Shown here piece by piece: positions 1 through 8,036 of a stretch of DNA of 64,000 nucleotides. The position numbers and the translations under genes are program-made. The stretch is taken from positions 62,001 to 126,000 of the forward strand of contig NZ_JAGGMM010000001.1 of NCBI RefSeq assembly GCF_017875315.1, read 5' to 3'. The stretch comes from Methanomicrobium sp. W14. Lineage in GTDB: Archaea > Halobacteriota > Methanomicrobia > Methanomicrobiales > Methanomicrobiaceae. The notes under the pieces are model-generated. The model saw only the letters and a list, made by a program, of their open reading frames with translations, searched no databases and was not told the origin of the DNA. Positions within the stretch are counted from its first letter, which is position 1; the number at the start of each line of letters is the position of its first letter.

Positions 1-293
1 GGCGATGAGATTGAAGGATTCGGGACTATAAGAAAGTGCTTTTCTGGCTATAAAATTGGTCCTTTGTTTGCTGAAAATTTTGGTACTGCCGAAAAAATAT
101 TTCTTGGTCTTTGTGATTCGGTTGATTCCGAGCCGGTGTACCTTGACACTCCTGCGCCGAATGCAGGTGCGGTTTTGCTTGCGAAAAATACGGTATGAGT
201 GAGGTTTTCGTGACTGCGAGAATGTATACGAAAGAGGTCCCAAAGCTTCCACTAAAAAACATTTTTGGTGTCACTTCTTTTGAGATGGGATGA
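1..293 (+). pseudogene. GNAT acetyltransferase, C-terminal part, frameshifted
   Basis: This is the 3' end of a gene that starts before the window. Frame 1 reads the typical C-terminal half of GNAT proteins with a YitH-like second domain (GTIRKCFSGYKIGPLF at residues 8-23, then a DTPAPNAGAVLLAK segment). It then hits TGA at 196. One base of shift after the A run at 184-188 restores the family ending (KYGMSEVF, ARMYTKE, FGVTSFEMG) and stops at 291-293. Five A's are present where six would keep the frame. A sequencing error or a recent frameshift would look the same. The family call comes from recalled motifs; the substrate is unknown. Confidence 0.7.
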
Positions 294-414
294 GTCTTTT
301 ATCCATACCTGTCTCTTTTGCACGGTCGTGGAAAATTACTGCCAAAAAGAATCCAAATAATTGTTTTACCATTTTTAGTGTCCTGGTTTATTTAACCAAT
401 AAAATTTCTCATTT

Positions 415-1117
415 TCAGTCCCAGCTGTCTGATATCTGATAATTTACACTTATATTGGAATATCCGATATCTTCAAAAAATACGGATTTCACGGATGACG
501 ATTTCCATATTGGTTCTACAAACATTAACTCCTTGTTTCCCCCTCCGATGTATTGGAGATGAAATTCAACAGGTTCCTCAGAAGGATAAAAACTGCCGTT
601 AATATAAATACAGCTTTCATATGTTCCGGACTTTTTTTTAGAGAATTCCTCTAGAGTAAGACCTCCTGGAATATTAATAACAGGCATTAAAAGTCTTGGG
701 ATGAATTTTCTGTCAAATTCTGCTAATCTGATATTCAAATCTGATAATTCTGATTTGGATGTCTTTAAAACCATCATATTTCCACGTGATGTTTTGTCAA
801 CTGACAGGTTCCAGTCCGTATTTAGTCTGTAAACATCAGGTTCATCATTAACTCTTTTCAGTAAACCTTCAGAAAATACCGGTTCTCCGTCAACATAAAC
901 AGGAAGAGGAATCATGATTGTAGTTTCTCCTGTGGTTTTTACAGAATCAAGACCTGATATAGTTATGAAATAATTATTATTGCCCTCTGATCCAAAGACA
1001 AGCCATGCTGGGATATATGAAGCAAATAATAATAAAAAAAAAACCACAAATTACTGCAATGGTTACAAAAAACAAATTTTTAAGTCTGGATTTGCATTTT
1101 TTGGATTTCTCTGTCAT
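415..1117 (-). pseudogene. Membrane-anchored extracytoplasmic protein of unknown family, frame broken at a 10-base homopolymer
   Basis: An ATG at 1117 starts MTEKSKKCKSRLKN, a basic stretch followed by a hydrophobic segment (LFFVTIAVICGFFF), as expected of a signal anchor. The frame breaks at a run of ten A's (plus strand 1034-1043). With nine bases it would run into LLLFASYIPAWLVFG and continue for about 200 residues to the stop at 415-417. The outer part has no motif I recognise; it is rich in beta-type sequence (YFITISGLDSV, VYVDGEP, CIYINGSFYP). Without the frame fix, translation could start only at a GTG at 1047. The repeated element at 1324-1343 lies upstream. Function unknown. Confidence 0.5.
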
Positions 1118-1323
1118 AATTAAACCAAAAAAATAAATTAAGTTGAGTATCTAACAAGTCCCATATTATACTTGAGAGCTTCCTTTCCACATATCTCCTT
1201 TTGTATTCACCAATAAAATTGTCTCTTCATGGCACTTTGATTGAATTTTTTAAAAGGAACTTAGTGAAGATATTACTCTGGACATCCCCAGTTAGGAATA
1301 ATATGTGATTTTATAAAACTGGT

Positions 1324-1343
1324 TCTCACTATGAGATTGAACT
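1324..1343 (-). promoter_or_regulatory. Repeated element, copy A
   Basis: On the minus strand this reads AGTTCAA, four bases, ATAGTGAGA. It matches four other copies in 1.3-4.2 kb and has the same orientation and internal spacing. It lies about 205 bases upstream of the ATG at 1117. No strong TATA box is visible next to this copy. Confidence 0.5.
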
Positions 1344-1369
1344 ATCAGTACGTGATATGTTATTCCTGT

Positions 1370-1690
1370 TCAGATACCTTCCCCTGAAACTATGATCCTG
1401 AGAACTCCGGAGACTGCTGAACTGTCGCTAACCACAAAAAAAGATGAATTGTTTCTCTCAAACGGTTTAAAAAATGAATAATATCTGAATAAATATTCAC
1501 CTGCCTGTAGCTTTGTGCCTGTTTTTACGGTCAGATTTGATACATATGTCCCTTTTTTGGATACGGTAAATTCAGAATGAGATATATTTATTTTCAGGCC
1601 CATGGGAATCAGGGCCGTGATGGTCTCATTTTCTTTGTTATTTAAATCAATATATGGAGATAAGCAGTAATTTATTATCCCCGGCCCTTT
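1370..1690 (-). pseudogene. Fragment of a surface-type Ig-like domain protein
   Basis: The frame is open from just after a TAA near 1700 to the stop at 1370. No usable start precedes the internal ATG at 1603, which would give a 77-residue protein. The text (a TVSKKGTYVSNLTVKTG segment, then AGEYLFRYYSFF) resembles the beta-sandwich domains of archaeal surface proteins, where a PG-x-Y pattern precedes an AGEY strand. There is no membrane segment or sorting tail. It is probably a gene remnant, or a gene whose 5' part has been lost. A copy of the repeated element lies about 250 bases upstream on the same strand. The family match is a resemblance only. Confidence 0.35.
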
Positions 1691-2012
1691 TTAATTTCCT
1701 ATGGATTATCTCATAAATATGATGTTATAATACCTCTAAATGGGATTTTCGGACTATTTGACATTAAATAATATTGTCTGAAATTATGCAGATGTAAAAT
1801 ACAGAGGAAAAGAAGGGAAGAGGATTGGTTTAATTAAAAGGTTTTGTTTTTTTAACTGGTTGATTTATGCTCTTAATAAAAAGGATAGACGCCCCCCTTT
1901 TTCTCCCCCATTTTAGAATGGGATAGTTATGTATATACCGTTTCTCACTATGTACTTGAACTGTTATTTTTATTATTCCCCAATACAGTGTATTTTTTGG
2001 GAGAATCTGCAA
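1691..2012. other. Intergenic stretch with repeated element copy B
   Basis: No convincing gene. A 60-codon minus-strand frame (1830-2012) runs straight through the repeated element and its flanks, so I do not call it. A purine-rich run at 1801-1825 and AT-rich DNA fill the rest. Confidence 0.5.
1943..1965 (-). promoter_or_regulatory. Repeated element, copy B
   Basis: The minus strand reads AACAGTTCAA, GTAC, ATAGTGAGA. An A/T-rich TATA-like stretch (AAAAAATACAC, about 1990-2000) lies about 30 bases upstream on the same strand. The element would therefore fall near the transcription start of whatever runs toward the fragment at 1370-1690. Confidence 0.55.
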
Positions 2013-2685
2013 TCTTTTACAGTGAAATCCAATATTTTTGTGTTTTTTCAGTAAATTCAGGAGAATCTTCTAAATACAACTTTTTGCGCTTTTTTATTCA
2101 TACTATTGTTCAATAATTCCCTTATGAAGATGACGGAAATGTGCTTTTCGGGCTGTTAACTTTATATCCCCGCCCTTTGTGCAGGAACCAATGTATATAG
2201 AATTATGCAGATTAATCAGATCCGGTTTTTGCTGGCAGGATTTTTAACCTGAATATTCTGCAGGTTCCAATATTTTATTCAGGAGATATCATCGAAAAAT
2301 AGATGAGGAAACATCATACTCAACATTTTTTAAAGAAAAGAAGGAAATTGTAGCCATTAATTCCCTCTTTTAAAATTGTATTTCTGGATTGATTTTCGGG
2401 TTAGATAAAGGAGCCGGCTCCCGTTATCACCCTCCTATGAAAATAGGATACCAGTCTTTATATCTTCTATCACTATGTCGTTTAACTGTTCTCTGAAAAA
2501 ACCTTTATATGCAAATCCAAAATAGTTTTTTTGTTCAAAACCTGACTTTTTTGATAAATTTTGTAGAACTCAGTAACAGCCCGGCATATCCCTGTTATTA
2601 TATACCGTATCTGTTGTCTATGGAATTCCAGGTATAAAAACTAATTGTAAAAAATTTTGTCGGCAACAAGAATTTGTCCGGGTAT
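2013..2685. other. Gene-free AT-rich stretch
   Basis: No reading frame of convincing length on either strand. It holds the perfect 12-bp palindrome GGAGCCGGCTCC at 2410-2421 and copy C of the repeated element. On the minus strand a Shine-Dalgarno-like TAGGAGGGTGAT follows the element, but only nine codons open from the GTG inside it. This looks like a decayed gene start, or a leader whose gene has been lost. Confidence 0.5.
2468..2490 (-). promoter_or_regulatory. Repeated element, copy C, with TATA-like box
   Basis: The minus strand reads AACAGTTAAA, CGAC, ATAGTGATA. A good TATA-like box (TGCATATAAAGG, 2502-2513) precedes it, which would put the transcription start at the element itself. Confidence 0.55.
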
Positions 2686-3444
2686 TTAAGTGTAATCTCC
2701 CCTTTCAAATTCATATTTTTCTTTTATGTCACCGGGGATATTTTCAATAACAAATTTTTCAAAGCCTGACTTGATATAATAATGACCGGACTTGCCTGAT
2801 TTTCTTACTGACAAGACACCTGAACTTTCAAGTTTTTTAATATGCCAGGAGACAGCACTTTTGGATATATCAAGTTCGTCTTTAATCTCCGAGTTCCTGA
2901 TGCCGGGGTATTTTGCAATCATTGCCAGCATTTTGACCTGAACCGGGTTGTGGCAGATGCTGATAATTTTTCTCTGTTTTCCTGAGAATGTGTTGTGATT
3001 TGGAAAGACCCTTTTGGAGCGGTCTGTACTCTCCAATATTATGTGGTTGTTTCTTTCAAGGCATATGAGGTGGTACCTCAGAGTCTCCCTGTTCAGATTC
3101 ATTTCACCGGAAAGCTCTTCAATGCACTTCCCGGGATTTTCCGCGATATATTCAAGGATTTTTCTTCTTTTTGTGTTTTCAAGTGCATATCTTATTTTGC
3201 CGGTTAGAACAGGAAGAAATTTGATTGCCGCAGCAGTTCCAATAATTAACGAAGAAATCCATGAAATCTGAATCCATAATGGCAGATCAGAAAATGTATT
3301 TATTTGATCTCCACCGTGGTTATATTCAAAATTATCTTTTTGAGAATTTTCTCCAAAATTAACGCTTAAACTACAGAGACCTGCATGTACAAATAGTGCA
3401 AATGTTAGAAAAATGAAAAAGAATATTTTTAGCTTAATCTTCAT
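2686..3444 (-). CDS. Membrane-anchored transcription regulator with two winged-helix domains
   Basis: The 252-residue protein starts with a hydrophobic signal or anchor segment (residues 1-25) and has a second membrane segment near residues 57-80 (WIQISWISSLIIGTAAAI). The rest is cytoplasmic and holds two winged-helix units: residues about 92-145 (RRKILEYIAENPGKCIEEL, then NRETLRYHL) and 165-230 (LAMIAKYPGIRNSEI, then SKSAVSWHIKKLESSGVL). The second has the classic recognition-helix and wing pattern of ArsR/MarR-like archaeal regulators. The layout, a sensor loop outside and DNA-binding domains inside, is known for membrane-bound archaeal regulators. It starts 24 bases after the small secreted protein at 3469-3936, so the two are probably co-transcribed. 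It is the obvious candidate to bind the repeated element nearby; that is inference. Confidence 0.8.
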   Translation of the reverse strand: MKIKLKIFFFIFLTFALFVHAGLCSLSVNFGENSQKDNFEYNHGGDQINTFSDLPLWIQISWISSLIIGTAAAIKFLPVLTGKIRYALENTKRRKILEYIAENPGKCIEELSGEMNLNRETLRYHLICLERNNHIILESTDRSKRVFPNHNTFSGKQRKIISICHNPVQVKMLAMIAKYPGIRNSEIKDELDISKSAVSWHIKKLESSGVLSVRKSGKSGHYYIKSGFEKFVIENIPGDIKEKYEFERGDYT

Positions 3445-3468
3445 GATCTCTAATTTCTTATAAGATCA

Positions 3469-3936
3469 TTATATTGAATAACTTTCTGTTCCTGATACGC
3501 TATCTCCATAGACTTCATAGTACCAAGTCCCTTCGGGAATACCATCTGGGTCGCTGATTGTAAGTTGAATCTTCCCATTATGAGAACCGTCAGAATCATC
3601 GTAATAATATCCGAATGTATGGCCATCAGGAGCATATACTTTTAGTCTCAGAGAATTCGATGAATCCTGCCATACCAAACTGATATAGATGCTTGTATAA
3701 TGCCCGGAGACATATGAAGAAGGCCATTGTGTTTCTCCCTGTTCGATTGTAGATTGAACTGTATCTATGTGGATGTCACCAAGAGAGCCGGCACTGCTTA
3801 GCGACTGTGCCGGGTTTGCAAATGTTACCGTATATCCGTCGTTTGAGGTCTGTGCACCTGCCGCAGAAACGTCTGCTGCTGCAGCAAATGATACAAGCAT
3901 AGCTGTAGCTATAAGCATAATCAACAATTTCTTCAT
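3469..3936 (-). CDS. Small secreted protein of unknown function
   Basis: The 155-residue protein has a clear Sec signal peptide (basic start, hydrophobic run to about residue 20, AAA-type cleavage site). The exported domain is beta-rich and acidic. Its end (LRLKVYAPDGHTFGYYYDD, then SDPDGIPEGTWYYEVYG) resembles pre-peptidase C-terminal-like or proprotein-convertase P-like domains, in which a D-x-D-G-x-P-x-G-x-W pattern is common. No catalytic motif is visible. It is the first gene after the best-placed copy of the repeated element (4002-4024) and a TATA-like box near 4056-4068. The membrane-anchored regulator follows directly. The pair may be a secreted sensor or ligand with its regulator, but nothing in the sequence proves that. 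Confidence 0.7.
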   Translation of the reverse strand: MKKLLIMLIATAMLVSFAAAADVSAAGAQTSNDGYTVTFANPAQSLSSAGSLGDIHIDTVQSTIEQGETQWPSSYVSGHYTSIYISLVWQDSSNSLRLKVYAPDGHTFGYYYDDSDGSHNGKIQLTISDPDGIPEGTWYYEVYGDSVSGTESYSI

Positions 3937-4001
3937 AATTTCACCGAAACCCGTTTTACCGGGCTCTGAATGAAATTATCAATCAAGTCGTTAAAATATT
4001 C

Positions 4002-4024
4002 TCTCACTATGGAGTTGAACTGTT
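4002..4024 (-). promoter_or_regulatory. Repeated element, copy D
   Basis: The minus strand reads AACAGTTCAA, CTCC, ATAGTGAGA. It lies 65 bases upstream of the start codon at 3936 and about 35-40 bases downstream of the TATA-like box at 4056-4068, so at or just after the expected transcription start. Confidence 0.6.
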
Positions 4025-4108
4025 TCTCATATGTTCAATCTGATAAAGAATAACTTTATATATAAAATGGCGATCACGCACGATACAAAAAAACATGTAA
4101 TTAATATA

Positions 4109-4128
4109 TCTCACTATATCGTTTAACA
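4109..4128 (-). promoter_or_regulatory. Repeated element, copy E
   Basis: The minus strand reads TGTTAAA, CGAT, ATAGTGAGA, the least conserved copy at its 5' end. A TATATA stretch lies about 32 bases upstream. With copy D it forms a pair about 107 bases apart in front of the same gene. Confidence 0.5.
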
Positions 4129-4246
4129 TAAAATTTTCCGAGCGGCAATATTTTGTACGATATATGGCATCCGTTTATTTGCAGGACTGATTTATGAATT
4201 GCTGTAATAATAAAAATAGAAAAAAAAATATAATTGTTTTTAGAGT

Positions 4247-5443
4247 TTAGAAGTCAGTCATGACCCTGAACTGGTCAATCTCTTCAGTGTTCAATTCTTC
4301 AAGGAACTGTTCCGCTGCATTTTTGATGTTTTTGCTTGCAGTGATTGCACGTCCTACGACGACGATGTCGGCACCCGATTTAAGAGCTGTCTTGACGACA
4401 TGCTGCCTCACGCCACCGGCTGTTGCTACAAGGAGCTTTCCGCCTGCAGCCTTTTTGATGGCTGGGATGTTTCCCCAGTTGTATTCCGTCGACTCGTTGT
4501 CTATTGCACGGTGCATCTCGACGATTGACGGAACTGCATCTCTCTCTGCAAGCTCTTTTATGAGTTTGACCGGGTCTTCTACATTTAGCATATCGATTAC
4601 TGAGTAAATACCAGTCTTTTTAGTCTCTTTTATGAACTTCTCGATTGTCGATACAGGTGCAAGACCTGATACAACGACTGCATCTGCTGATGCGTTTGCA
4701 GCCATTCTCGCTTCGAGGTTTCCTGTGTCAAGTGTCTTTAAGTCAGCGATGATGAATGAATCAGGTCTTATATTCCTGATGCTCCCTATGACGGAAAGCC
4801 CAAACTGTTTGATTAAAGGAGTTCCGGCCTCGATTAATACGTGGTCGTTCTTTGGAACAGCATTTAAGACCTTTTCCACTGTGCCCATGTCGACAAGGTC
4901 CATGGCGACCTGGAGGTATGGCGGGTCCCAGAGTCTCTGTACCTTAAAGCCCATAACAGCGTGCCCTGCGCGGTCTTTTTCCTTAATCAGTGTCTTCTTG
5001 TCAGGGAATTTGTCAAAAGCACGGTTTATTGCAAGTTTTGTTGAACCGTAGTTGTAGCGGTATATACGGTTGTAGTCCTTTGCGTCAGGGTGCAGGTATG
5101 CACTTGCAAGGATAACCATGTCTTCAGGGTCGCATTCCCTGTTATCGAAGACGCCTTCTTCGTAGCAGTCTGCAACGGCTTTTGCAACCGCGGCCTGTAC
5201 AGCGCCGAACATTGCATTTACCTGTGATACGTGTTTGAGTGTAACTTTCGGTATTATAAGAGTTGCAGGTTTTGTCAGAAGGTTCGGCCTTACCACAGCC
5301 AGAAGAGGAGTGTGTCCTGCTGAAAGCTGGGACGCCGCGTTTGCGAACGCCATTCCGACGGGGCCTGTTTTATCACCAATTAAAAGATCTATATGCGCAA
5401 GCTCTGCGCCTTCACCTTCGAGTGCTTCACCAATTAAATACAT
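4247..5443 (-). CDS. fae-hps: Bifunctional formaldehyde-activating enzyme / 3-hexulose-6-phosphate synthase
   Basis: The N-terminal domain (residues 1-160) is formaldehyde-activating enzyme; the start MYLIGEALEGEG and the active-site histidine stretch LAHIDLLIGDK are typical. The C-terminal domain (about 165-398) is 3-hexulose-6-phosphate synthase, a TIM barrel of the OMP-decarboxylase group (ADLKTLDTGNLEA carries the D-x-K-x-x-D motif; EMHRAID follows). In methanogens the fusion works in the reverse ribulose monophosphate route: it makes ribulose 5-phosphate for pentose and PRPP synthesis, and the released formaldehyde condenses with tetrahydromethanopterin. I chose the ATG at 5443 because homologues begin there; an in-frame start exists at 5503 but adds no family sequence. 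It stands alone, with no rpiA or other pentose gene next to it. Confidence 0.93.
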   Translation of the reverse strand: MYLIGEALEGEGAELAHIDLLIGDKTGPVGMAFANAASQLSAGHTPLLAVVRPNLLTKPATLIIPKVTLKHVSQVNAMFGAVQAAVAKAVADCYEEGVFDNRECDPEDMVILASAYLHPDAKDYNRIYRYNYGSTKLAINRAFDKFPDKKTLIKEKDRAGHAVMGFKVQRLWDPPYLQVAMDLVDMGTVEKVLNAVPKNDHVLIEAGTPLIKQFGLSVIGSIRNIRPDSFIIADLKTLDTGNLEARMAANASADAVVVSGLAPVSTIEKFIKETKKTGIYSVIDMLNVEDPVKLIKELAERDAVPSIVEMHRAIDNESTEYNWGNIPAIKKAAGGKLLVATAGGVRQHVVKTALKSGADIVVVGRAITASKNIKNAAEQFLEELNTEEIDQFRVMTDF

Positions 5444-5738
5444 ATCAGGTTTCCTACCTGTCTTAATTATGGGTTTTAATTGTAGAAATAGGTAGGGTAT
5501 CACAGTTAGCCGTTTAAAATTTGAACAGTCCTGAAAGTCCGGATTAAAGTGGATTTGAATGAATTAAGGCGAGAAGTGCGGAATACCAGTCTAAGCCAAA
5601 ATATTTTCTGTCTTTTGGGAAAAAAGTTCAATTCTGACCGAAGCAGCGGCTTCCGTTCTTTTGAATACCTGGTTAAGCCCCAAAAAAAGTCTGCCTGCGC
5701 AATTAAGGGTTACGGCCGGGCAGTTTCTGATTTTAAAA

Positions 5739-5939
5739 TGGGGTCGGTGAGATTTGAACTCACGATCGACGGGTCTCTCCGAACATGCGTTTTTCTTATA
5801 AGCGCTTTCATCAGGAGATGCAGATTTTGCATCAGCGCTCCAACGGATCATCACAGGATTTCTCCTCAGAAAGACCCATTGTTCATCATACGCAAAGACC
5901 GCTGGAGCCCGTCGCCATGCCGGACTAGGCCACGACCCC
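5739..5939 (-). tRNA. tRNA-Trp (CCA) with a 127-base intron
   Basis: Exon 1 is 5902-5939 (38 bases) and exon 2 is 5739-5774 (36 bases). The acceptor stem pairs GGGGTCG with CGACCCC, with discriminator A at 5739. The anticodon stem pairs ACGGG with CCCGT around the loop CTCCAGA, giving anticodon CCA. The T arm reads GTGAG TTCAAAT CTCAC. CCA is not encoded. The intron (5775-5901) sits after position 37, the usual archaeal place. Its exact ends rest on restoring a seven-base anticodon loop. Confidence 0.92.
5775..5901 (-). ncRNA. Box C/D guide RNA within the tRNA-Trp intron
   Basis: Reading the minus strand, box C (ATGATGA) is at 5883-5889, D' (CTGA) at 5866-5869, C' (GTGATGA) at 5848-5854 and D (CTGA) at 5832-5835. 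The guide before box D (TTGGAGCG) pairs with the anticodon loop. The fifth base upstream of box D (G5840) faces C34, which is the known rule for directing 2'-O-methylation. The guide before D' (GGGTCTTT) pairs with the AGACCC stretch at the intron/exon 2 junction and points to position 38 or 39. In haloarchaea the same intron guides methylation of C34 and U39. Confidence 0.85.
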
Positions 5940-6158
5940 GTTGAAATCTAATGATTCCAAATAATTTGGAACATAATAGAATTTAACGATTTTGATATTG
6001 ACTTTTTTAAAATCCTATGTTTCGCATGAAATTTTTTTATCAGCCCCTGTTGCTTTTTTTCCGGACCGGATGTTTTTGAAAGGTACGAAATGCCGTAATT
6101 TTATCTTAGAACGTGCCTGCTAATCCGTCAAATATAATGCCTATTTTGATCAACATTT

Positions 6159-7865
6159 ATGGATATGGCTGAGATAAGCTACGCGAGCGGTTTGTCCGAC
6201 GTACCCCTGATTGGAAAGACAATCGGGGAGATGCTTGAAGAAATCGCCAAAAAATACCCTGATACTGAGGCTCTGGTTGCAGTAGACCAGAACATAAGGT
6301 GGACGTACAGCGAATTCCTTGAGAAAGTGGATGAGCTTGCACTAAGCCTTATGGCCCTCGGAGTCAACAAAGGTGACCGCGTAGGTATCTGGGCGCTGAA
6401 CTACGCGGAATGGGTAGTCGTTCAGTTTGCAACCGCAAAGTGCGGTGCGATAATGGTGAATATAAACCCTTCATACAGGACTTTTGAACTTGAGTACGCA
6501 CTGAAGCAGTCCGAAGTCCATACTCTGATTCTTCAGGGCAGGTTCAAAAATTCCGATTACGTCGGGATGTTTTACGAATCCTGTCCCGAGGCGATAGAGT
6601 CCCGTCCCGGAAAAATTTCGACTGAAAAGTTTCCGTTCCTCAGAAATGTCGTTTTTATGGGCAATATCCCTTATAACGGCATGTTTACCTGGAACGAATT
6701 CCTTGAAAAAGGGAAAAATATCAGCCGGGATGAATTAAAGGAAAGAGAAGATACTTTGTCGTTTGATGACCCGGTAAACATCCAGTATACGTCCGGGACG
6801 ACCGGTTATCCCAAAGGAGTTGTACTTACTCATCACAGTGTCATGAACAACGGCTACACGATAGGTTCCGGGATGGGGTTCACCGAAAAAGACAGGCTGT
6901 GCATACCGGTTCCTTTCTACCACTGTTTTGGTATGGTCCTTTCCAATATGGCAAGCGTTACTCACGGCGCGACAATGGTTATCCCGTCTCCGGCATTTGA
7001 TGCAGAGGCGGTTTTGAGGACTATTGACCGGGAAAAATGCACTGCCGTCCATGGTGTTCCGACAATGTTTATAGCGGAGCTGAAGCATCCCAATTTCAAT
7101 AAATACAAATACGACACACTCAGGACAGGAATTATGGCAGGCTCTCCGTGTCCTATCGAGTACATGAAGGCCGTAAATGAAAAGATGAACATGAGGGACA
7201 TTGTTATAGTCTACGGTCAGACAGAGACATCGCCTGGTGTTACTATGACGACAACCGACGACCCGCTTGAAAGAAGGGTCACAACGGTCGGCAAGACGTT
7301 TCCTCATGTTGAGCTTAAAATAATCGACCCGGTAACGCAGAGGATTGTGCCCCGCGGAGAGCCAGGGGAAATATGTGCACGCGGGTATGTCGTAATGAAA
7401 TGCTATTACAACAACCCGAGCGCCACCCGCCAGACAATTGATGCCGACAGGTGGAACCATACCGGAGACCTTGGTATTATGGACGAAGAAGGATACGTGA
7501 AGATAGTCGGCAGGTTAAAGGAGATGGTGATTCGCGGGGGCGAGAACATCTATCCGCGTGAAATAGAGGAATTCCTCTATACAAACCGCAAGATTGAGGA
7601 CGCGTATGTTATTGGTGTGCCTGACGAGAAATACGGTGAGGAGCTTATGGTATGGGTAAGGCTTCGTGACGGGTGCACAATGACGGAAGAGGAGCTTAAA
7701 GAGTTCTGCAACGGCAGAATTGCAAGGTTCAAGATCCCGAGGTATGTAAAGTTCGTGAACAGTTTCCCGATGAATGTGTCCGGAAAGATAAAAAAGCATG
7801 AAATGCAGAGCATTTCGATAAAAGAACTTGGCCTTGAGAAGGTTTCAAATATTGAAACAGCCTGA
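6159..7865 (+). CDS. AMP-forming acyl-CoA synthetase (fatty-acid or short/medium-chain acyl-CoA ligase)
   Basis: The 568-residue protein is a full-length member of the adenylate-forming (ANL) superfamily. The phosphate-binding loop YTSGTTGYPKG is near residue 209, YGQTE near 353, HTGDLG near 434, the hinge motif GRLKEMVIRGGENIYPREIE near 451, and the catalytic lysine in NVSGKIKKHE near 540. It activates a carboxylic acid with ATP to the acyl-adenylate and then the CoA thioester. Overall it resembles FadD/AcsM-type enzymes rather than acetyl-CoA synthetase (Acs is about 650 residues). The true substrate cannot be read from the sequence. Translation could begin at codon 1 or codon 3. It is transcribed alone; the next gene is convergent. 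Methanogens use such enzymes to assimilate external organic acids; that role is inferred. Confidence 0.88.
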   Translation: MDMAEISYASGLSDVPLIGKTIGEMLEEIAKKYPDTEALVAVDQNIRWTYSEFLEKVDELALSLMALGVNKGDRVGIWALNYAEWVVVQFATAKCGAIMVNINPSYRTFELEYALKQSEVHTLILQGRFKNSDYVGMFYESCPEAIESRPGKISTEKFPFLRNVVFMGNIPYNGMFTWNEFLEKGKNISRDELKEREDTLSFDDPVNIQYTSGTTGYPKGVVLTHHSVMNNGYTIGSGMGFTEKDRLCIPVPFYHCFGMVLSNMASVTHGATMVIPSPAFDAEAVLRTIDREKCTAVHGVPTMFIAELKHPNFNKYKYDTLRTGIMAGSPCPIEYMKAVNEKMNMRDIVIVYGQTETSPGVTMTTTDDPLERRVTTVGKTFPHVELKIIDPVTQRIVPRGEPGEICARGYVVMKCYYNNPSATRQTIDADRWNHTGDLGIMDEEGYVKIVGRLKEMVIRGGENIYPREIEEFLYTNRKIEDAYVIGVPDEKYGEELMVWVRLRDGCTMTEEELKEFCNGRIARFKIPRYVKFVNSFPMNVSGKIKKHEMQSISIKELGLEKVSNIETA

Positions 7866-7998
7866 AAATCCAAAATTATTTCTCTTTTTTAGGTAGTCCT
7901 CCTCTAAAAAACAGTTTCTCCTGTTATTTGTTATGCAGTTTTAATCCGGCATTTCGCCGGCTTTATGAATTACCGGGAATTATCGTGAATCCTAAAAA

Positions 7999-8010
7999 AA
8001 CCGGCCGGTT
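7999..8010. terminator. Palindrome between convergent genes
   Basis: AACCGGCCGGTT is a perfect 12-bp palindrome in an A/T-rich setting (preceded by seven A's), in the 171-bp gap between the ligase and the deaminase genes, which face each other. A shared bidirectional terminator is possible. Archaeal termination depends mainly on T-runs, so the role is uncertain. Confidence 0.3.
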
Positions 8011-8036
8011 ATTTGACAGAAAAAAAGAGGTGTGGG

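Larger units (their letters stand above)
3937..4246 (-). other. Promoter region with two repeated elements
   Basis: No gene. This is the 5' region of the secreted protein/regulator pair. From right to left it holds a TATA-like stretch at about 4159-4165, copy E of the repeated element, a strong TATA-like box (TTTATATATAAAG, about 4056-4068) and copy D. It is also the 3' side of fae-hps, which is transcribed in the same direction and ends at 4247. Confidence 0.6.

Noticed and set aside
1830-2012. 60-codon minus-strand frame
   Set aside because: It spans copy B of the repeated element and has no ribosome-binding site or family likeness.
5591-5854. 87-codon minus-strand frame
   Set aside because: It runs through the second exon and intron of tRNA-Trp, so it is a by-product of an RNA gene.
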